NCBI RefSeq assembly: GCF_001183965.1
Contig: NZ_LFZV01000001.1
Location: 2,655,031 to 2,719,030 of the forward strand
Length of the DNA stretch: 64,000 nucleotides
Direction of reading: 5' to 3'
Source: Bacillus sp. FJAT-27916
Lineage (GTDB): Bacteria > Bacillota > Bacilli > Bacillales > Pradoshiaceae
Of the stretch, positions 1 through 9,171 are shown in pieces. Position 1 is the first letter of the stretch; the number at the start of each line of letters is the position of its first letter. Made by a program: the position numbers and the translations under genes. Below the pieces are notes generated by a model that saw only the letters and a list, made by a program, of their open reading frames with translations, searched no databases and was not told where the DNA came from.

Positions 1-983
1 GCTAACGCGAAGTATCCACACCATCCGGTTAGATACTGGTTCAGTTTCTGAATCCGGTATTCCATTGGGTAAGGCATCTTCCTGGAAGTGATTTTCCGGA
101 CCTTCTCCTTCATTCGCTGGATGCTCGCTTTTGCGATGCGAATTTTTGGCTCTTTCGTCGATGCGAAAGTAAACCCCAGAAACTTACGTTTCCAAGGTCG
201 GCCTACCGCTGACTTCTTCTCATTCACTTTCAATCGGAGCTTCCCCTCAATGAGTCGTTGAATGCTGGCCAAGGTTCGTTCACCTGCACGCTTGGATTTC
301 ACGTAGATATTGCAATCATCCGCATAGCGTACGAATCGATGTTCCCGGCTTTCTAATTCTTTATCCAATTCATCTAGGACAATATTTGAAAGTAAGGGGC
401 TTAGGGGACCTCCCTGAGGAGTTCCTTTCTCCATACTGGTAACCACTCCATTGATCATCACTCCAGCTTGTAAATACCGGCGAATTAGTTTCAATAGAGG
501 TTTCTCATCGATTCTCTTTGCCAACGTGCTCATTAGTCGGTCATGATTGACCTTGTCAAAGAACTTCTCCAAGTCCATGTCTACTACCCATCTGTATCCT
601 TCTTGGATGTAGCCCTTCGCCTTCCGTACAGCGTCATGGGCACTCCGGTTTGGTCGGAAGCCATAACTATGTTCGGAGAACATGGGGTCGTATATCTTCG
701 ATACCACTTGGGCTATCGCCTGTTGAATCAAACGGTCTGTCACGGTAGGGATTCCCAGTAGCCGGAAGCCGCCATCAGGTTTCGGGATTTCGACTCTTCG
801 GACTGGCATCGGTTCGTAGGTTCCCTCCAGAATAGCTTCTCTGATGGAAGACCAATTTTCGACTAAGTGCTGACGTAGGTTTTGTACGGGCATCTTATCT
901 ACTCCATGACTTCCTTTATTCTTTTCGACTCGCTTTAATGCGAGAAGCATATTCTCCCGTGACAGGATTTGATTCAAAAGCAT
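1..983 (-). CDS. ltrA: Group II intron reverse transcriptase/maturase (partial, C-terminus outside window)
   Basis: Minus-strand frame open from ATG at 983 to the window edge, 327 codons visible. It encodes the intron-encoded protein that splices its host RNA and copies it into DNA targets. Visible features are an N-terminal RT0-type region, RT motifs including GIPTVTDRLIQQA, the fingers motif YGFRPNRSAHDA, the TPQGGPLSPLLSNI motif and the catalytic RYADD (Tyr at residue 220). The start of the X/maturase domain is near the edge. An in-frame stop lies 12 codons upstream of the ATG and GGAAGG precedes it at about 8 nt, which supports this start. There are no internal stops or frameshifts. Class C maturases usually lack an endonuclease domain; this cannot be checked here. 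Confidence 0.92.
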   Translation of the reverse strand, partial: MLLNQILSRENMLLALKRVEKNKGSHGVDKMPVQNLRQHLVENWSSIREAILEGTYEPMPVRRVEIPKPDGGFRLLGIPTVTDRLIQQAIAQVVSKIYDPMFSEHSYGFRPNRSAHDAVRKAKGYIQEGYRWVVDMDLEKFFDKVNHDRLMSTLAKRIDEKPLLKLIRRYLQAGVMINGVVTSMEKGTPQGGPLSPLLSNIVLDELDKELESREHRFVRYADDCNIYVKSKRAGERTLASIQRLIEGKLRLKVNEKKSAVGRPWKRKFLGFTFASTKEPKIRIAKASIQRMKEKVRKITSRKMPYPMEYRIQKLNQYLTGWCGYFAL

Positions 984-1534
984 CTCGTTTCTTCCTTCCG
1001 TGAATAGCTTATCTTCTTATGCCAGCCGTCACTCCATCCTCCGGGAAGTCCCCTGCGGGATTCACCGCATCCTTCTTCTCGTGAGGTCTCTTACGTTTTC
1101 TATGGTCATCATGACAGACTGAATGCCAAGGGCTATTCTCTCTTGATTGTTCGGTCCTTCCGAATCGTTCTAGACCGATTCGTACTATGACCTCAGCTGA
1201 CTTCTGATGGTTCAGCTGCCTATCACTAGACAGGTTATGAAGGGTACTTCACATCTCCATCAGACCTCCCCGGGTAAGGGCGCACGCTTTCTCTCCATGT
1301 CCCCACTGCATTTACTCTCTATCACCTTCGGCAGTAAGAGCTTTGTTTTGTTTAGCAAACTCACTCAATGACAGCTAGCCTTGTATGCAGTTCGTGTTCC
1401 TTGGGGCGGAGATTTGCCTCCAACTTCCTTCAGATTCCGCGTCACCACGGACACCCTTGTCTTTGGCTAACCCCTACTACTGCCTTCGAGGCTCGGGACT
1501 TTCACCCTAAAGCTTACACCCATGCCGGGCACAC
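1..1534 (-). mobile_element. Group IIC intron, 5' part (ribozyme domains plus maturase gene), cut by window edge
   Basis: On the minus strand the intron starts at 1534 with GTGTGCCCGGCATGGGTG, the 5' end typical of bacterial class C group II introns and close, as I recall it, to the Oceanobacillus iheyensis intron. About 550 nt of structured RNA (domain I onward, including the segment TTACCCGGGGAGG near 1265-1280) precede the reverse-transcriptase gene at 983. The 3' end (domains V/VI) lies outside the window. The 5' junction is one base after the T-run of the rnhB terminator, which fits the known habit of class C introns of inserting behind intrinsic terminators. The reading frame is intact as far as seen, so the element may be active. 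Confidence 0.9.
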
Positions 1535-1535
1535 T

Positions 1536-1571
1536 AAAAAAAGCAGATAGGTCCTGAAGGCACCTATCTGC
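1536..1571 (-). terminator. Intrinsic terminator of the rnhB transcript (intron target site)
   Basis: Minus-strand hairpin with perfect 10-bp arms GCAGATAGGT / ACCTATCTGC (1571-1562 and 1552-1543), followed by seven T residues (1542-1536). It lies about 114 nt after the rnhB stop. The group IIC intron begins at 1534, immediately after the T-run. Confidence 0.9.
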
Positions 1572-1684
1572 CATTATCCGTCATTCTTGTTTTCCATATA
1601 AATACACAGGAAAACTCACCTAATCCATTTCAAGCACACATATCAAAATACGAAAATCGATTGTGCATTCCAGCTGAGCCGCCA

Positions 1685-2479
1685 TTACTTCGATTGCTGA
1701 AAGCCGCTCCCGTTTAAATGCTTAAGGGGGGCAAACGTCATTCGGTGCCAATCAGTCGGGCCATATTGATTGATAGCCTCTAAATGGCTTTTTGTTCCGT
1801 ATCCCATATGTTTCTCAAACCCATATTGGGGATGACGAGCACCATACTCAATCATCATTCGGTCACGTGTTTCTTTTGCGATAACCGATGCAGCTGCAAT
1901 AGAGGCCGATTTGGCATCTCCTTTTATTAAAGAAAGCTGACCTATTGGGATTTGAACCTCCATCGCATCAATCAAGCAATAATCCGGGGCTAACGGCAAA
2001 TGTCTAATGGCCTCAAGCATTGCTTTCCTTGCTGCTTCATATATATTAATTTGATCAATTTCATGACTATTAATAATGCCGACTGATACTGCGGCAGCAT
2101 GCTCATGGATAAAGTCAAAGTATTCGGTTCTCTGCAAAGCAGATAGCTGCTTGGAATCATTTAAGCCAGGTAAATAGAAATCCTCCGGCAGGATAACCGC
2201 AGCAGCTACTACCGGTCCCGCTAAAGGCCCTCTGCCCGCCTCATCCACGCCGGCAATGAATTGGTATCCCTCACTCCTTAAATCCCTCTCATAGGCACAG
2301 ATTGACTCGAAATGCTCCCTTTGCATCTGTTCCTTGTCTATTGCCTTCTCTAGGCTTTTAAGAGCCAGCTGAACCCCTTTACGGCCGTCCTTTCTGCACT
2401 CAGCTACAAACGGGTCCTCTAGGTCTCTAATTCCGTTCAGCCTTCCCTTTATTTCTGCAATCGTCAACTTAGTCAGCAT
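1685..2479 (-). CDS. rnhB: Ribonuclease HII
   Basis: 264 aa. Cleaves RNA of RNA-DNA hybrids and misincorporated ribonucleotides in the cytoplasm. The type 2 RNase H motif GVDEAGRGPLAGP is at residues 77-89, giving catalytic Asp79 and Glu80. Further acidic residues are Asp171 (LIDAME) and the Asp of KETRDRMM near 205. The KGDAKSASIAAASVIAK segment is the family signature. An N-terminal extension of about 70 aa, as in B. subtilis RnhB, precedes the catalytic core. The ATG is preceded by GAAAGGAAC. It lies downstream of rbgA behind a moderate terminator, so it may be reached by readthrough. Its own terminator carries the group II intron. Confidence 0.97.
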   Translation of the reverse strand: MLTKLTIAEIKGRLNGIRDLEDPFVAECRKDGRKGVQLALKSLEKAIDKEQMQREHFESICAYERDLRSEGYQFIAGVDEAGRGPLAGPVVAAAVILPEDFYLPGLNDSKQLSALQRTEYFDFIHEHAAAVSVGIINSHEIDQINIYEAARKAMLEAIRHLPLAPDYCLIDAMEVQIPIGQLSLIKGDAKSASIAAASVIAKETRDRMMIEYGARHPQYGFEKHMGYGTKSHLEAINQYGPTDWHRMTFAPLKHLNGSGFQQSK

Positions 2480-2511
2480 AACCCTGTTCCTTTCAACTTG
2501 TCTATCAGCAT

Positions 2512-2539
2512 AAATAAAGACCCCGTTTAATAAGGGGTC
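2512..2539 (-). terminator. Terminator between rbgA and rnhB
   Basis: Minus-strand hairpin GACCCC / GGGGTC (2539-2519) followed by TTTATTTA. The stem is only 6-7 bp and the T-run is interrupted, so partial readthrough into rnhB is plausible. Confidence 0.7.
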
Positions 2540-2557
2540 TCTTCATTTCTTTATTTA

Positions 2558-3418
2558 TTATACATCATCTGAATCATTTGGTCGTTCAAAAGTAAGTCTT
2601 CCGAATTTTTCTGTACGAATATCGCGAATGATTAGTTCTGCAGTCTTATCATAATCCACCAATCCACGGCCAGCCAGGCAGCCTCTCTTAGCGCCAATTT
2701 GGTCAAAGGCCTGAACGACTTCTTCCGGAATCTCATCTAAATCATAGCGTTCCTTCAGGCGGTTCGGATATTCCTCTTCAAGGAAATGGAGTCCATAGAT
2801 AGCAATATCATGCAAGTTCAGGATGGTATCCTTGATGGCGCCTGTCACAGCAAGCTTGTACCCAACCTCTTGGTCCTCAAACTTCGGCCAAAGAATCCCC
2901 GGGGTATCAAGAAGCTCAAGCTCCTTGCCGACCTTAATCCATTGCTGGGCCTTCGTCACCCCTGGCATATTGCCGGTCTTGGCGATATTCTTTCCGGCAA
3001 GACGATTAATAAGGGTTGATTTCCCAACGTTCGGGATACCGACAATCATCGCACGAATAGCACGGGGCTTAATACCGCGTGATTTCATTTTATCGATTTT
3101 TTCCTTTAGTACTTCCTGCGCCCCTGACATGATGCTCTTTAAGCCTGTCCCTTGGTGGGCATTGACCGCAACGGCCTTAATTCCTTTTTCTGCGAAATAA
3201 GCCAGCCACTCATTCGTTTTTTGCTGGTCTGCCATATCTGCTTTGTTCAATATAACTAAGCGCGGCTTATGCTGAATGATTTCATCAATCATCGGATTCC
3301 TTGAAGATTGAGGAAGTCTAGCATCCACCAATTCAAAGATAATATCCACTAGCTTTAATTTCTCTGTTACTTCACGCCGGGCTTTTGCCATATGCCCGGG
3401 AAACCATTGTATAGTCAT
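2558..3418 (-). CDS. rbgA: Ribosome biogenesis GTPase RbgA (YlqF), 50S assembly factor
   Basis: 286 aa, circularly permuted GTPase needed for late 50S maturation. The motif order is permuted as expected: NKAD (G4, near residue 58) precedes the P-loop GIPNVGKST (near residue 127) and DTPGILWPK (G3). The N-terminus [17 protein letters not shown] matches B. subtilis RbgA almost exactly, which fixes the start. The C-terminal ANTAR-like helical region ([15 protein letters not shown]) is present. It is 17 nt downstream of the signal peptidase gene and probably co-transcribed with it. Length is normal for the family. Confidence 0.97.
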   Translation of the reverse strand: MTIQWFPGHMAKARREVTEKLKLVDIIFELVDARLPQSSRNPMIDEIIQHKPRLVILNKADMADQQKTNEWLAYFAEKGIKAVAVNAHQGTGLKSIMSGAQEVLKEKIDKMKSRGIKPRAIRAMIVGIPNVGKSTLINRLAGKNIAKTGNMPGVTKAQQWIKVGKELELLDTPGILWPKFEDQEVGYKLAVTGAIKDTILNLHDIAIYGLHFLEEEYPNRLKERYDLDEIPEEVVQAFDQIGAKRGCLAGRGLVDYDKTAELIIRDIRTEKFGRLTFERPNDSDDV

Positions 3419-3435
3419 ACTTTCACCTTCAACTC

Positions 3436-3993
3436 TTATTCCACTAAACCAAAGTCATCCATCGGCCAGTATACAAGGCTTGTCTTGCCGAGTATTTCAC
3501 TGGTTTTCACCGTTCCGATATGACGGCTGTCTTTCGAATAGCGTCTATTATCACCCATGACGAACACTTCGCCTTCAGGCACCGTTGCCTCTCCAGTAAT
3601 CTCTTCAAGCGTAAACGGTTCTGTAAGCGGTCCGTCAATTACCTGTTCCTTATATTCATCCAAATAAGGCTCTTTATACGCCTTGCCGTTTATGTAAAGC
3701 GTATCATCCTTATACTCTATTGTGTCACCCGGCAGGCCGATTACCCGTTTAATATAATCCTTTTCTTCGGTCGCATGAAAGACGACAATATCAAAACGTT
3801 CCGGATCACCGATTTTGTAGGCAATCTTATTCACGACCATGCGATCCTGATCCTTTAATGTCGGCATCATTGATAATCCGTCAACTAGGATGGGGGCAAA
3901 AAAGAAGTACCGAATAATCGCCGCAAGCAAAACAGCAATCACCAATGCCTTAACCCATTCAAAAATTTCATTTTTTTCCTTACGCTTAGCCAT
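3436..3993 (-). CDS. lepB: Type I signal peptidase
   Basis: 185 aa from the chosen ATG; a longer frame adds six residues but has no ribosome binding site, whereas GGGGTG lies about 8 nt before this ATG. Membrane-anchored serine protease that removes signal peptides from exported proteins. One N-terminal membrane segment (about residues 11-31) is followed by the catalytic motif DGLSMMPTL (Ser41 in this numbering) and the lysine motif [12 protein letters not shown] (Lys82), then the [12 protein letters not shown] box. It is single-pass, as in Bacillus SipS-type enzymes. From memory, B. subtilis has no sip gene at this position, although many other Bacillaceae do. Confidence 0.95.
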   Translation of the reverse strand: MAKRKEKNEIFEWVKALVIAVLLAAIIRYFFFAPILVDGLSMMPTLKDQDRMVVNKIAYKIGDPERFDIVVFHATEEKDYIKRVIGLPGDTIEYKDDTLYINGKAYKEPYLDEYKEQVIDGPLTEPFTLEEITGEATVPEGEVFVMGDNRRYSKDSRHIGTVKTSEILGKTSLVYWPMDDFGLVE

Positions 3994-4077
3994 GTCAACA
4001 CCCCGTATCATCTATCTGTCTATACGTTTAAATATAAACCAATACAACCAAAAAGCAATCAATATCTCCATGATGTG

Positions 4078-4108
4078 AAAAAGGAGCTTGTGTTAGCACA
4101 AGCTCCTT
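4078..4108 (-). terminator. Intrinsic terminator after rplS
   Basis: Minus-strand hairpin with perfect 12-bp arms AAGGAGCTTGTG / CACAAGCTCCTT (4108-4081), loop CTAA, ending in a run of five T. It closes the rpsP-to-rplS transcription region before lepB. Confidence 0.9.
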
Positions 4109-4133
4109 GTATCCACTCACGTTCATCACGTAA

Positions 4134-4478
4134 TTATCGGATTTCTTTGATACGCGCTGCTTTACCGCGTAGGTTACGCAAGTAGTAAAGCTTCGCACGG
4201 CGTACTTTACCGCGGCGGATAACTTCCAATTTAGCGATGCGTGGTGTGTGCAATGGGAATGCACGCTCAACACCAACACCGTAGGAAATTTTGCGGACTG
4301 TGAAAGTTTCACTGATTCCGCCTCCACGACGCTTGATTACTACGCCTTCGTATACCTGAATACGTTCACGAGTTCCCTCAACTACCTTCACGTGTACACG
4401 TACTGTATCACCAGGACGGAAAGAAGGAAGGTCAGTTTTAAGTTGTTCCTTCGTGATTTCTTCGATTAATTTATGCAT
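4134..4478 (-). CDS. rplS: 50S ribosomal protein L19
   Basis: 114 aa starting at [13 protein letters not shown], the usual L19 N-terminus. A longer open frame exists upstream, but AAGGAG stands 8-9 nt before this ATG. L19 sits at the 30S-50S interface. The whole conserved family sequence is present ([50 protein letters not shown]). It has its own likely promoter at 4585-4614, just after trmD, and a strong terminator behind it. Confidence 0.98.
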   Translation of the reverse strand: MHKLIEEITKEQLKTDLPSFRPGDTVRVHVKVVEGTRERIQVYEGVVIKRRGGGISETFTVRKISYGVGVERAFPLHTPRIAKLEVIRRGKVRRAKLYYLRNLRGKAARIKEIR

Positions 4479-4584
4479 CGTATTCAACTCCTTCCAAGCA
4501 ATGCTCTTGCCAACCCTGATTGATGAATGACAGCGGAACATTGTTATAAAGAGAAAAGGCTTTACACCTTAACTCACAGGCTCT

Positions 4585-4614
4585 ATCTTACCATATAAAA
4601 CAGAAGTTTTGCAA
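4585..4614 (-). promoter_or_regulatory. Putative sigma-A promoter of rplS
   Basis: Minus strand: TTGCAA (4614-4609), 18-nt spacer, TAAGAT (4590-4585). It abuts the trmD stop codon and leaves a leader of roughly 100 nt before rplS, which is consistent with, but does not prove, the L19 leader RNA known in Firmicutes. Confidence 0.5.
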
Positions 4615-5358
4615 CTACCTATTTTCTTTTTTTATCTCTTCCAGCCATTTTTCTTCCGCTGGGGATAGCTCATAGCTCTCCAGCAGATCGGGACGGCGTT
4701 CATAGGTTCTTCTTAGAGACTCCTTCTGCCGCCATTCATCAATATACTTATGATTGCCGGACAAAAGTACATCTGGCACCTTCATCCCTCTAAAATCAGC
4801 TGGTCTTGTATAATGAGGATGTTCCAAAAGGCCTGAGCTGTATGAATCAAGGACAGGAGAGTCCTCATTGCCGAGCACGCCAGGCAATAAGCGGACGACG
4901 CTGTCAATGATCACCATCGCGCCAAGTTCTCCGCCTGTCAGGACAAAATCACCGATGGAGATTTCGTCCGTTACGGCAAATTCCCTGATTCTCTCATCAT
5001 ATCCCTCATAATGACCGCACACAAAGACCAGCTGTTCCTCTTTCGCAAGCTCCTCAGCTTTCTTTTGAGTATAGCGTTCCCCCTGAGGGCAGAGCAAAAT
5101 TACACGCGGCTTCTTCCCTTCTGCCGACGGGGCAGCGATTTGCTCAAGCGCATCAAAGATTGGCTGCGGCTTCAAGACCATGCCTGCTCCCCCGCCATAA
5201 GGATAGTCATCAACCGATTGATGCTTATTATCAGAGAATTCCCTGAAGTTATGGGTATGATATTCTGCCGCCTGCTTCTCAGCCGCCTTCTTGAGGATTG
5301 AGGAACCAAAAACACCCTCAAACATTTCCGGGAATAATGTCAATACATCTATTCTCAT
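4615..5358 (-). CDS. trmD: tRNA (guanine-N1)-methyltransferase, m1G37
   Basis: 247 aa. Methylates G37 next to the anticodon using SAM, preventing +1 frameshifting. SPOUT-family knot motifs are visible: [28 protein letters not shown] and [17 protein letters not shown], followed by LLPGVLGN. The ATG overlaps the rimM stop by one base (TGATG), indicating translational coupling; an in-frame TTG one codon upstream is a less likely start. The gene order rimM-trmD-rplS is the classic ribosome-maturation cluster. Confidence 0.98.
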   Translation of the reverse strand: MRIDVLTLFPEMFEGVFGSSILKKAAEKQAAEYHTHNFREFSDNKHQSVDDYPYGGGAGMVLKPQPIFDALEQIAAPSAEGKKPRVILLCPQGERYTQKKAEELAKEEQLVFVCGHYEGYDERIREFAVTDEISIGDFVLTGGELGAMVIIDSVVRLLPGVLGNEDSPVLDSYSSGLLEHPHYTRPADFRGMKVPDVLLSGNHKYIDEWRQKESLRRTYERRPDLLESYELSPAEEKWLEEIKKENR

Positions 5359-5876
5359 CAATCCAGCAACCCTTCCATTGGCTCAATGATGATAGACTTG
5401 GCATCCACATTGATTTCCTTTACGACATCATCAATATAAGGAATAAGGAGCTCCTTGCCGGATTTCGCCTTCACAACCCACACATCATTTGCTCCAGGCG
5501 AGAGAATTTCCTTAATTACTCCAAGCTCTTCTCCATCAGCTGTTGAAACTGTGCAGCCAATGATTTCATGGTAATAGTATTCTCCTTCATCCAATGCACC
5601 CAATTGTTCATCCGATACTTTCAGAACACCTTCTTTATATCCTTCTACCTTCTCAATCGTTTCATGGCCAACAAACGTCAGCAAATAAAAATTCTTATGC
5701 TGGCGAGAGGAAGCAACAACAACCTCAATCGGCTCTGTTGCATTCTTCTTAAAGATATAAAGAGTGCTGCCCTTTTGATAGCGTTCCTCTGGAAAATCAG
5801 TAGAAGATACAACACGCACCTCTCCCCGGATTCCATGAGTATTCACGATCTTTCCAACCTTGTACCATTTTTGCAT
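5358..5876 (-). CDS. rimM: 16S rRNA processing protein RimM
   Basis: 172 aa. Assembly factor for the 30S head that binds ribosomal protein S19. The N-terminal RimM domain starts [19 protein letters not shown] and the C-terminal PRC-barrel contains [10 protein letters not shown] and [10 protein letters not shown]. The start was set to the ATG at 5876, 11 nt after GAGGTG; an upstream GTG overlaps that ribosome binding site and is unlikely. Stop overlaps the trmD start. Confidence 0.96.
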   Translation of the reverse strand: MQKWYKVGKIVNTHGIRGEVRVVSSTDFPEERYQKGSTLYIFKKNATEPIEVVVASSRQHKNFYLLTFVGHETIEKVEGYKEGVLKVSDEQLGALDEGEYYYHEIIGCTVSTADGEELGVIKEILSPGANDVWVVKAKSGKELLIPYIDDVVKEINVDAKSIIIEPMEGLLD

Positions 5877-5893
5877 ATTCTTTATGTTCACCT

Positions 5894-6280
5894 CTATTTA
5901 AATTCGTCGACAACTCCATCTTTCACGATGATGGTCTTAGTTTGCACAATTTCTTCCCAATTCTGTCCGATTTCTACATCCACGATTGCTTGGACCTCCC
6001 GCTCCTTTAATTCACTCCCATACGGAAGGATATCTAGCTGCTGAATTTGAAAATCAAGAAGCTTGATTTTCTCTTTCCTGACGTCAATTTCCTTCTCGAA
6101 GTGAGTCTTCAGGCTTACAGGCTGAAATTTCTTGGTCTTTTCTAGTTTTTTCAGTTCAAAACGAAGCTGGTCGCATTCTTTCTTCAGGATTGCTTTTTTC
6201 GAGTTGAATTGGTCTAGGAGCTCAAGCTTACTTTTCTCAGTCAGTATTTGCTTTACAATGACATTTTGCAAAATTTTCAC
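5894..6280 (-). CDS. ylqD: YlqD family protein, function unknown
   Basis: 128 aa, GTG start preceded by GAGGTGGG. Highly charged, with a long helical, probably coiled-coil stretch (about residues 15-85, rich in Lys/Glu/Leu) and a C-terminal part [25 protein letters not shown] conserved in the family. YlqD is found at this position (between khpA and rimM) in many Bacillus genomes, and its role is not established. The position suggests a connection with ribosome assembly or RNA metabolism, but that is inference only. The 391-nt gap upstream probably contains its promoter. Confidence 0.85.
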   Translation of the reverse strand: MKILQNVIVKQILTEKSKLELLDQFNSKKAILKKECDQLRFELKKLEKTKKFQPVSLKTHFEKEIDVRKEKIKLLDFQIQQLDILPYGSELKEREVQAIVDVEIGQNWEEIVQTKTIIVKDGVVDEFK

Positions 6281-6636
6281 ATTTACCCACCTCTTTCGTC
6301 TTGCCGTATCATAGGTTCATTAACATCCGGGCTCTGTTTAGACAATGTTGGTGTTGATACAGATGCTACATTGAAATTGATCATGGACATCCATTCAAAA
6401 AATTATGTGGTTCTTTTTTCAGACATGATACTATGTATACTTTTTTCCTCTTTACCAATCATTATGAAGCAAAATCCCTTTGAACGGAAACTTTTTTCTC
6501 CTGATAGGGCAGCTTTTTTGTCAGTCTTTAGATAAACCTAAGGCTCCTGCACTTCTTTCATCCCGTTTCCTGCAGCAGGTCGCCTATAATGATTTCGCAT
6601 TCCTCTATCAGGCTCTATAGGACCAGTGAATATAAG
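6281..6636. other. Non-coding gap between khpA and ylqD
   Basis: About 355 nt between the khpA terminator and the GTG of ylqD. No credible coding frame was seen on either strand. On the minus strand, TTGTCT followed after 17 nt by TAATGA (near 6345-6317) is a weak promoter candidate for ylqD. Several A-rich runs occur on the same strand. I cannot assign any known RNA family. Confidence 0.4.
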
Positions 6637-6665
6637 AAAAAGGAGGGAATGATTCCCTCCTTTTT
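6637..6665 (-). terminator. Intrinsic terminator after khpA
   Basis: Near-perfect hairpin AAAAAGGAGGGAAT / ATTCCCTCCTTTTT centred at 6651 and followed on the minus strand by T residues. It starts 7 nt after the khpA stop. The symmetric A and T tails mean it could also act on the plus strand, but no plus-strand gene needs it. Confidence 0.85.
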
Positions 6666-6671
6666 ATCGCT

Positions 6672-6902
6672 TCAATCGCTTATTTCCAAATAGACTTTTT
6701 TGTCACTCTTGGATGCAGCAGTATATACTACCGTCCGAATAGCTTTCGCTACCCGCCCCTGTTTGCCAATAACCTTTCCCATATCTTGCTGATTAACAGA
6801 AAGCGTATAGATAATTTTCTTGGCTTGCTCATCCATTGATACGGTCACGTCATCCGGATGATCGACGAGAGGCTTTACGATTGTTTTAATAAGCTCTATC
6901 AT
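6672..6902 (-). CDS. khpA: KH-domain RNA-binding protein KhpA (YlqC)
   Basis: 76 aa, a single KH domain with the GxxG loop GKQG at residues 46-49 (MGKVIGKQGRVAKAIRTVV). In Firmicutes KhpA pairs with KhpB (EloR/Jag) to bind RNA and influence cell elongation and division. It lies 14 nt after rpsP, in the same transcript, which is the usual arrangement. ATG is preceded by AAAGGTCC. A strong terminator follows. Confidence 0.95.
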   Translation of the reverse strand: MIELIKTIVKPLVDHPDDVTVSMDEQAKKIIYTLSVNQQDMGKVIGKQGRVAKAIRTVVYTAASKSDKKVYLEISD

Positions 6903-6916
6903 AACGGACCTTTATA

Positions 6917-7257
<341 letters not shown>

Positions 7258-7283
7258 GTCTTTTTTCTTAACACACAACTTTT

Positions 7284-8630
7284 TTACATAAATGGCAACT
7301 TAAAGCCGCCTTTTTTCTTGCCTTTTTGCTGCATTCCAGCCATCTGCTTCATCATTTTCTTCATTTCCTCAAATTGCTTGAGCAGCCTGTTGACCTCTTG
7401 AATCGGTCTTCCGCTTCCTCTCGCAATCCGTTTGCGCCTGCTGGCATTGATGATCTCAGGCTGGTCTTTCTCTTTTTGTGTCATTGATTGAATGATTGCC
7501 TCAACATGGGCAATTTGCTTATCATCAATGGAAAGATTATTCATGCCCTTGATTTTGTTTGCACCTGGGAGCATCTTCAAGATATCATCCAACGGTCCCA
7601 TTTTCTTAACCTGGCTCAACTGTTCAAGGAAATCATCTAATGTAAATGTCGCTGTACGCATTTTCTGTTCGAGTTCACGCGCTTTTGCTTCATCCACATC
7701 TGTTTGGGCCTTCTCAATGAGGGTAAGTACATCTCCCATGCCGAGAATTCGTGATGCCATGCGTTCTGGATGGAATGGCTCAAGCGCATCCATCTTTTCT
7801 CCCATACCAACGAATTTAATCGGCTTCTCCGCCACAGAGCGAATGGAAAGGGCTGCCCCTCCTCGTGTATCCCCGTCAAGCTTCGTTAAGATAACACCGG
7901 TAATATCCAGCTGATCATTAAAGCTTTTTGCCACATTGACCGCATCCTGCCCTGTCATCGCATCGACAACAAGGAAGATCTCATCCGGCTTCACGGCTTC
8001 TTTAATATCCGCCAGTTCTCCCATCAAATTCTCGTCAACATGCAAGCGTCCAGCCGTATCGACCAAGACGTAGTCGCAATGCTCTTCTTTCGCTTTTGCG
8101 ACACCCTGCTTGGCAATTTCGACCGGGCTGACCTGGTCTCCCAATGAAAAGACAGGGAAACTCAGCTGCTTCCCAAGAGTTTCTAGCTGCTTAATTGCCG
8201 CCGGGCGATAAATATCCGCAGCGACAAGCATCGGCTTGCGATTATATTTCTTCCGAAGCAGATTAGCAAGCTTACCGGTAGTTGTTGTCTTTCCGGCACC
8301 TTGCAAACCAACCATTAAGATAACGGTCGGCGGTCGGTTGGATACAGCAATCTTGCTCTGCTCTCCACCCATTAATTCCGTCAATTCTTCCTTGACGACC
8401 TTGATAACCTGCTGACCTGGAGTCAAGCTCTTTAATACCTCTTGACCGATGGCCCTTTCATTGACACGCTTGATAAAATCCTTTACAACCTTAAAGTTAA
8501 CATCAGCCTCAAGAAGTGCGAGCTTAACCTCACGCATCATTTCTTTTACATCAGCTTCTGTAACCTTTCCTTTGCCGCGGATCTTTTGAAGTGTGCCTTG
8601 CAGTCGGTCGGCTAAACCTTCAAATGCCAT
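7284..8630 (-). CDS. ffh: Signal recognition particle protein Ffh (SRP54 GTPase)
   Basis: 448 aa. Binds SRP RNA and signal sequences of nascent membrane and secreted proteins and docks with FtsY. Helical N domain residues 1-100, G domain with P-loop GLQGAGKTTTTGK (108-120), DTAGRLHVDE, TKLDGDTRGG, then a methionine-rich M domain ending in KKMMKQMAGMQQKGKKK. The length equals the usual 445-450 aa. It lies 11 nt downstream of ylxM, with which it shares a promoter. Confidence 0.98.
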   Translation of the reverse strand: MAFEGLADRLQGTLQKIRGKGKVTEADVKEMMREVKLALLEADVNFKVVKDFIKRVNERAIGQEVLKSLTPGQQVIKVVKEELTELMGGEQSKIAVSNRPPTVILMVGLQGAGKTTTTGKLANLLRKKYNRKPMLVAADIYRPAAIKQLETLGKQLSFPVFSLGDQVSPVEIAKQGVAKAKEEHCDYVLVDTAGRLHVDENLMGELADIKEAVKPDEIFLVVDAMTGQDAVNVAKSFNDQLDITGVILTKLDGDTRGGAALSIRSVAEKPIKFVGMGEKMDALEPFHPERMASRILGMGDVLTLIEKAQTDVDEAKARELEQKMRTATFTLDDFLEQLSQVKKMGPLDDILKMLPGANKIKGMNNLSIDDKQIAHVEAIIQSMTQKEKDQPEIINASRRKRIARGSGRPIQEVNRLLKQFEEMKKMMKQMAGMQQKGKKKGGFKLPFM

Positions 8631-8641
8631 TCTGCCGCCTC

Positions 8642-8980
8642 CTAATCTAACTTTTCAAGAGATGCTATTATCTCAATCAGTTGTTGTTGAACATGTTTAT
8701 CAGATAATCCATCCGCTAAATTGCCTAACTTATTGAGTAAAAGGCTGCGTTCCTGCGCTTTTTGAAAGAGCAGCAGCTTTGCCTCATATTCTTCAAGCAT
8801 CGCTTCTGTTCGTTTAATATTATCATAAACGGCCTGGCGGCTCACCTCATATTCATCAGCAATCTCGCCAAGAGAATAATCGTCCAGATAATAAAGAGAC
8901 ATGTAACTTTTCTGCTTTGGTGTCAGCAATGATTGATAAAAGTCATATAGGTAGTTCATACGCATTGTTTTTTCGAGCAT
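8642..8980 (-). CDS. ylxM: YlxM/p13-like protein, SRP-associated helix-turn-helix protein
   Basis: 112 aa starting [23 protein letters not shown]; the ATG follows GGAGGG, and the 25 upstream codons of the open frame were rejected. A sigma-70 region-4-like helix-turn-helix occupies residues 30-60 ([23 protein letters not shown]). YlxM proteins are encoded next to ffh throughout Firmicutes and interact with SRP components; they probably modulate SRP rather than act as sigma factors. The remaining C-terminal half is helical. Confidence 0.93.
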   Translation of the reverse strand: MLEKTMRMNYLYDFYQSLLTPKQKSYMSLYYLDDYSLGEIADEYEVSRQAVYDNIKRTEAMLEEYEAKLLLFQKAQERSLLLNKLGNLADGLSDKHVQQQLIEIIASLEKLD

Positions 8981-9026
8981 TACTGACCCTCCAACTGTGT
9001 TAAGTGAAATACCTTTACAAAAATTT

Positions 9027-9055
9027 ATTCTAAAGGGAAAATCAAAGAATGTCAA
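9027..9055 (-). promoter_or_regulatory. Sigma-A promoter of ylxM-ffh
   Basis: Minus strand: perfect TTGACA (9055-9050), 17-nt spacer, TAGAAT (9032-9027). It lies between the ftsY terminator and ylxM, so ylxM-ffh forms its own transcription unit. Confidence 0.8.
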
Positions 9056-9120
9056 GGACCCATCCTTAACAAAATAGCTGATTCATTAGGCTTTCTCCAT
9101 CCCGCTCCACGGCCACATGC

Positions 9121-9157
9121 AAAAAAAACCAGGAACCTCTCTAAAAGAATTCCTGGT
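9121..9157 (-). terminator. Intrinsic terminator of the rnc-smc-ftsY operon
   Basis: Minus-strand hairpin ACCAGGAA / TTCCTGGT (9157-9128) with a 14-nt loop, followed by eight T residues (the last A-run on the plus strand is 9121-9128). Confidence 0.92.
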
Positions 9158-9171
9158 CTGCCATTATATGC

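Noticed and set aside
543-761. 72-residue plus-strand frame
   Set aside because: Antisense to the intron reverse transcriptase, whose minus-strand frame is intact with all RT motifs.
1368-1550. 60-residue plus-strand frame
   Set aside because: It is antisense to the structured 5' part of the group II intron RNA and crosses the intron boundary into the terminator.
4028-4327. 99-residue minus-strand frame overlapping rplS
   Set aside because: Shadow of rplS in another frame, crossing its terminator; no ribosome binding site or family resemblance.
4479-4584. L19 leader regulatory RNA
   Set aside because: Position fits, but I could not recognise the conserved fold by eye; mentioned only under the rplS promoter.
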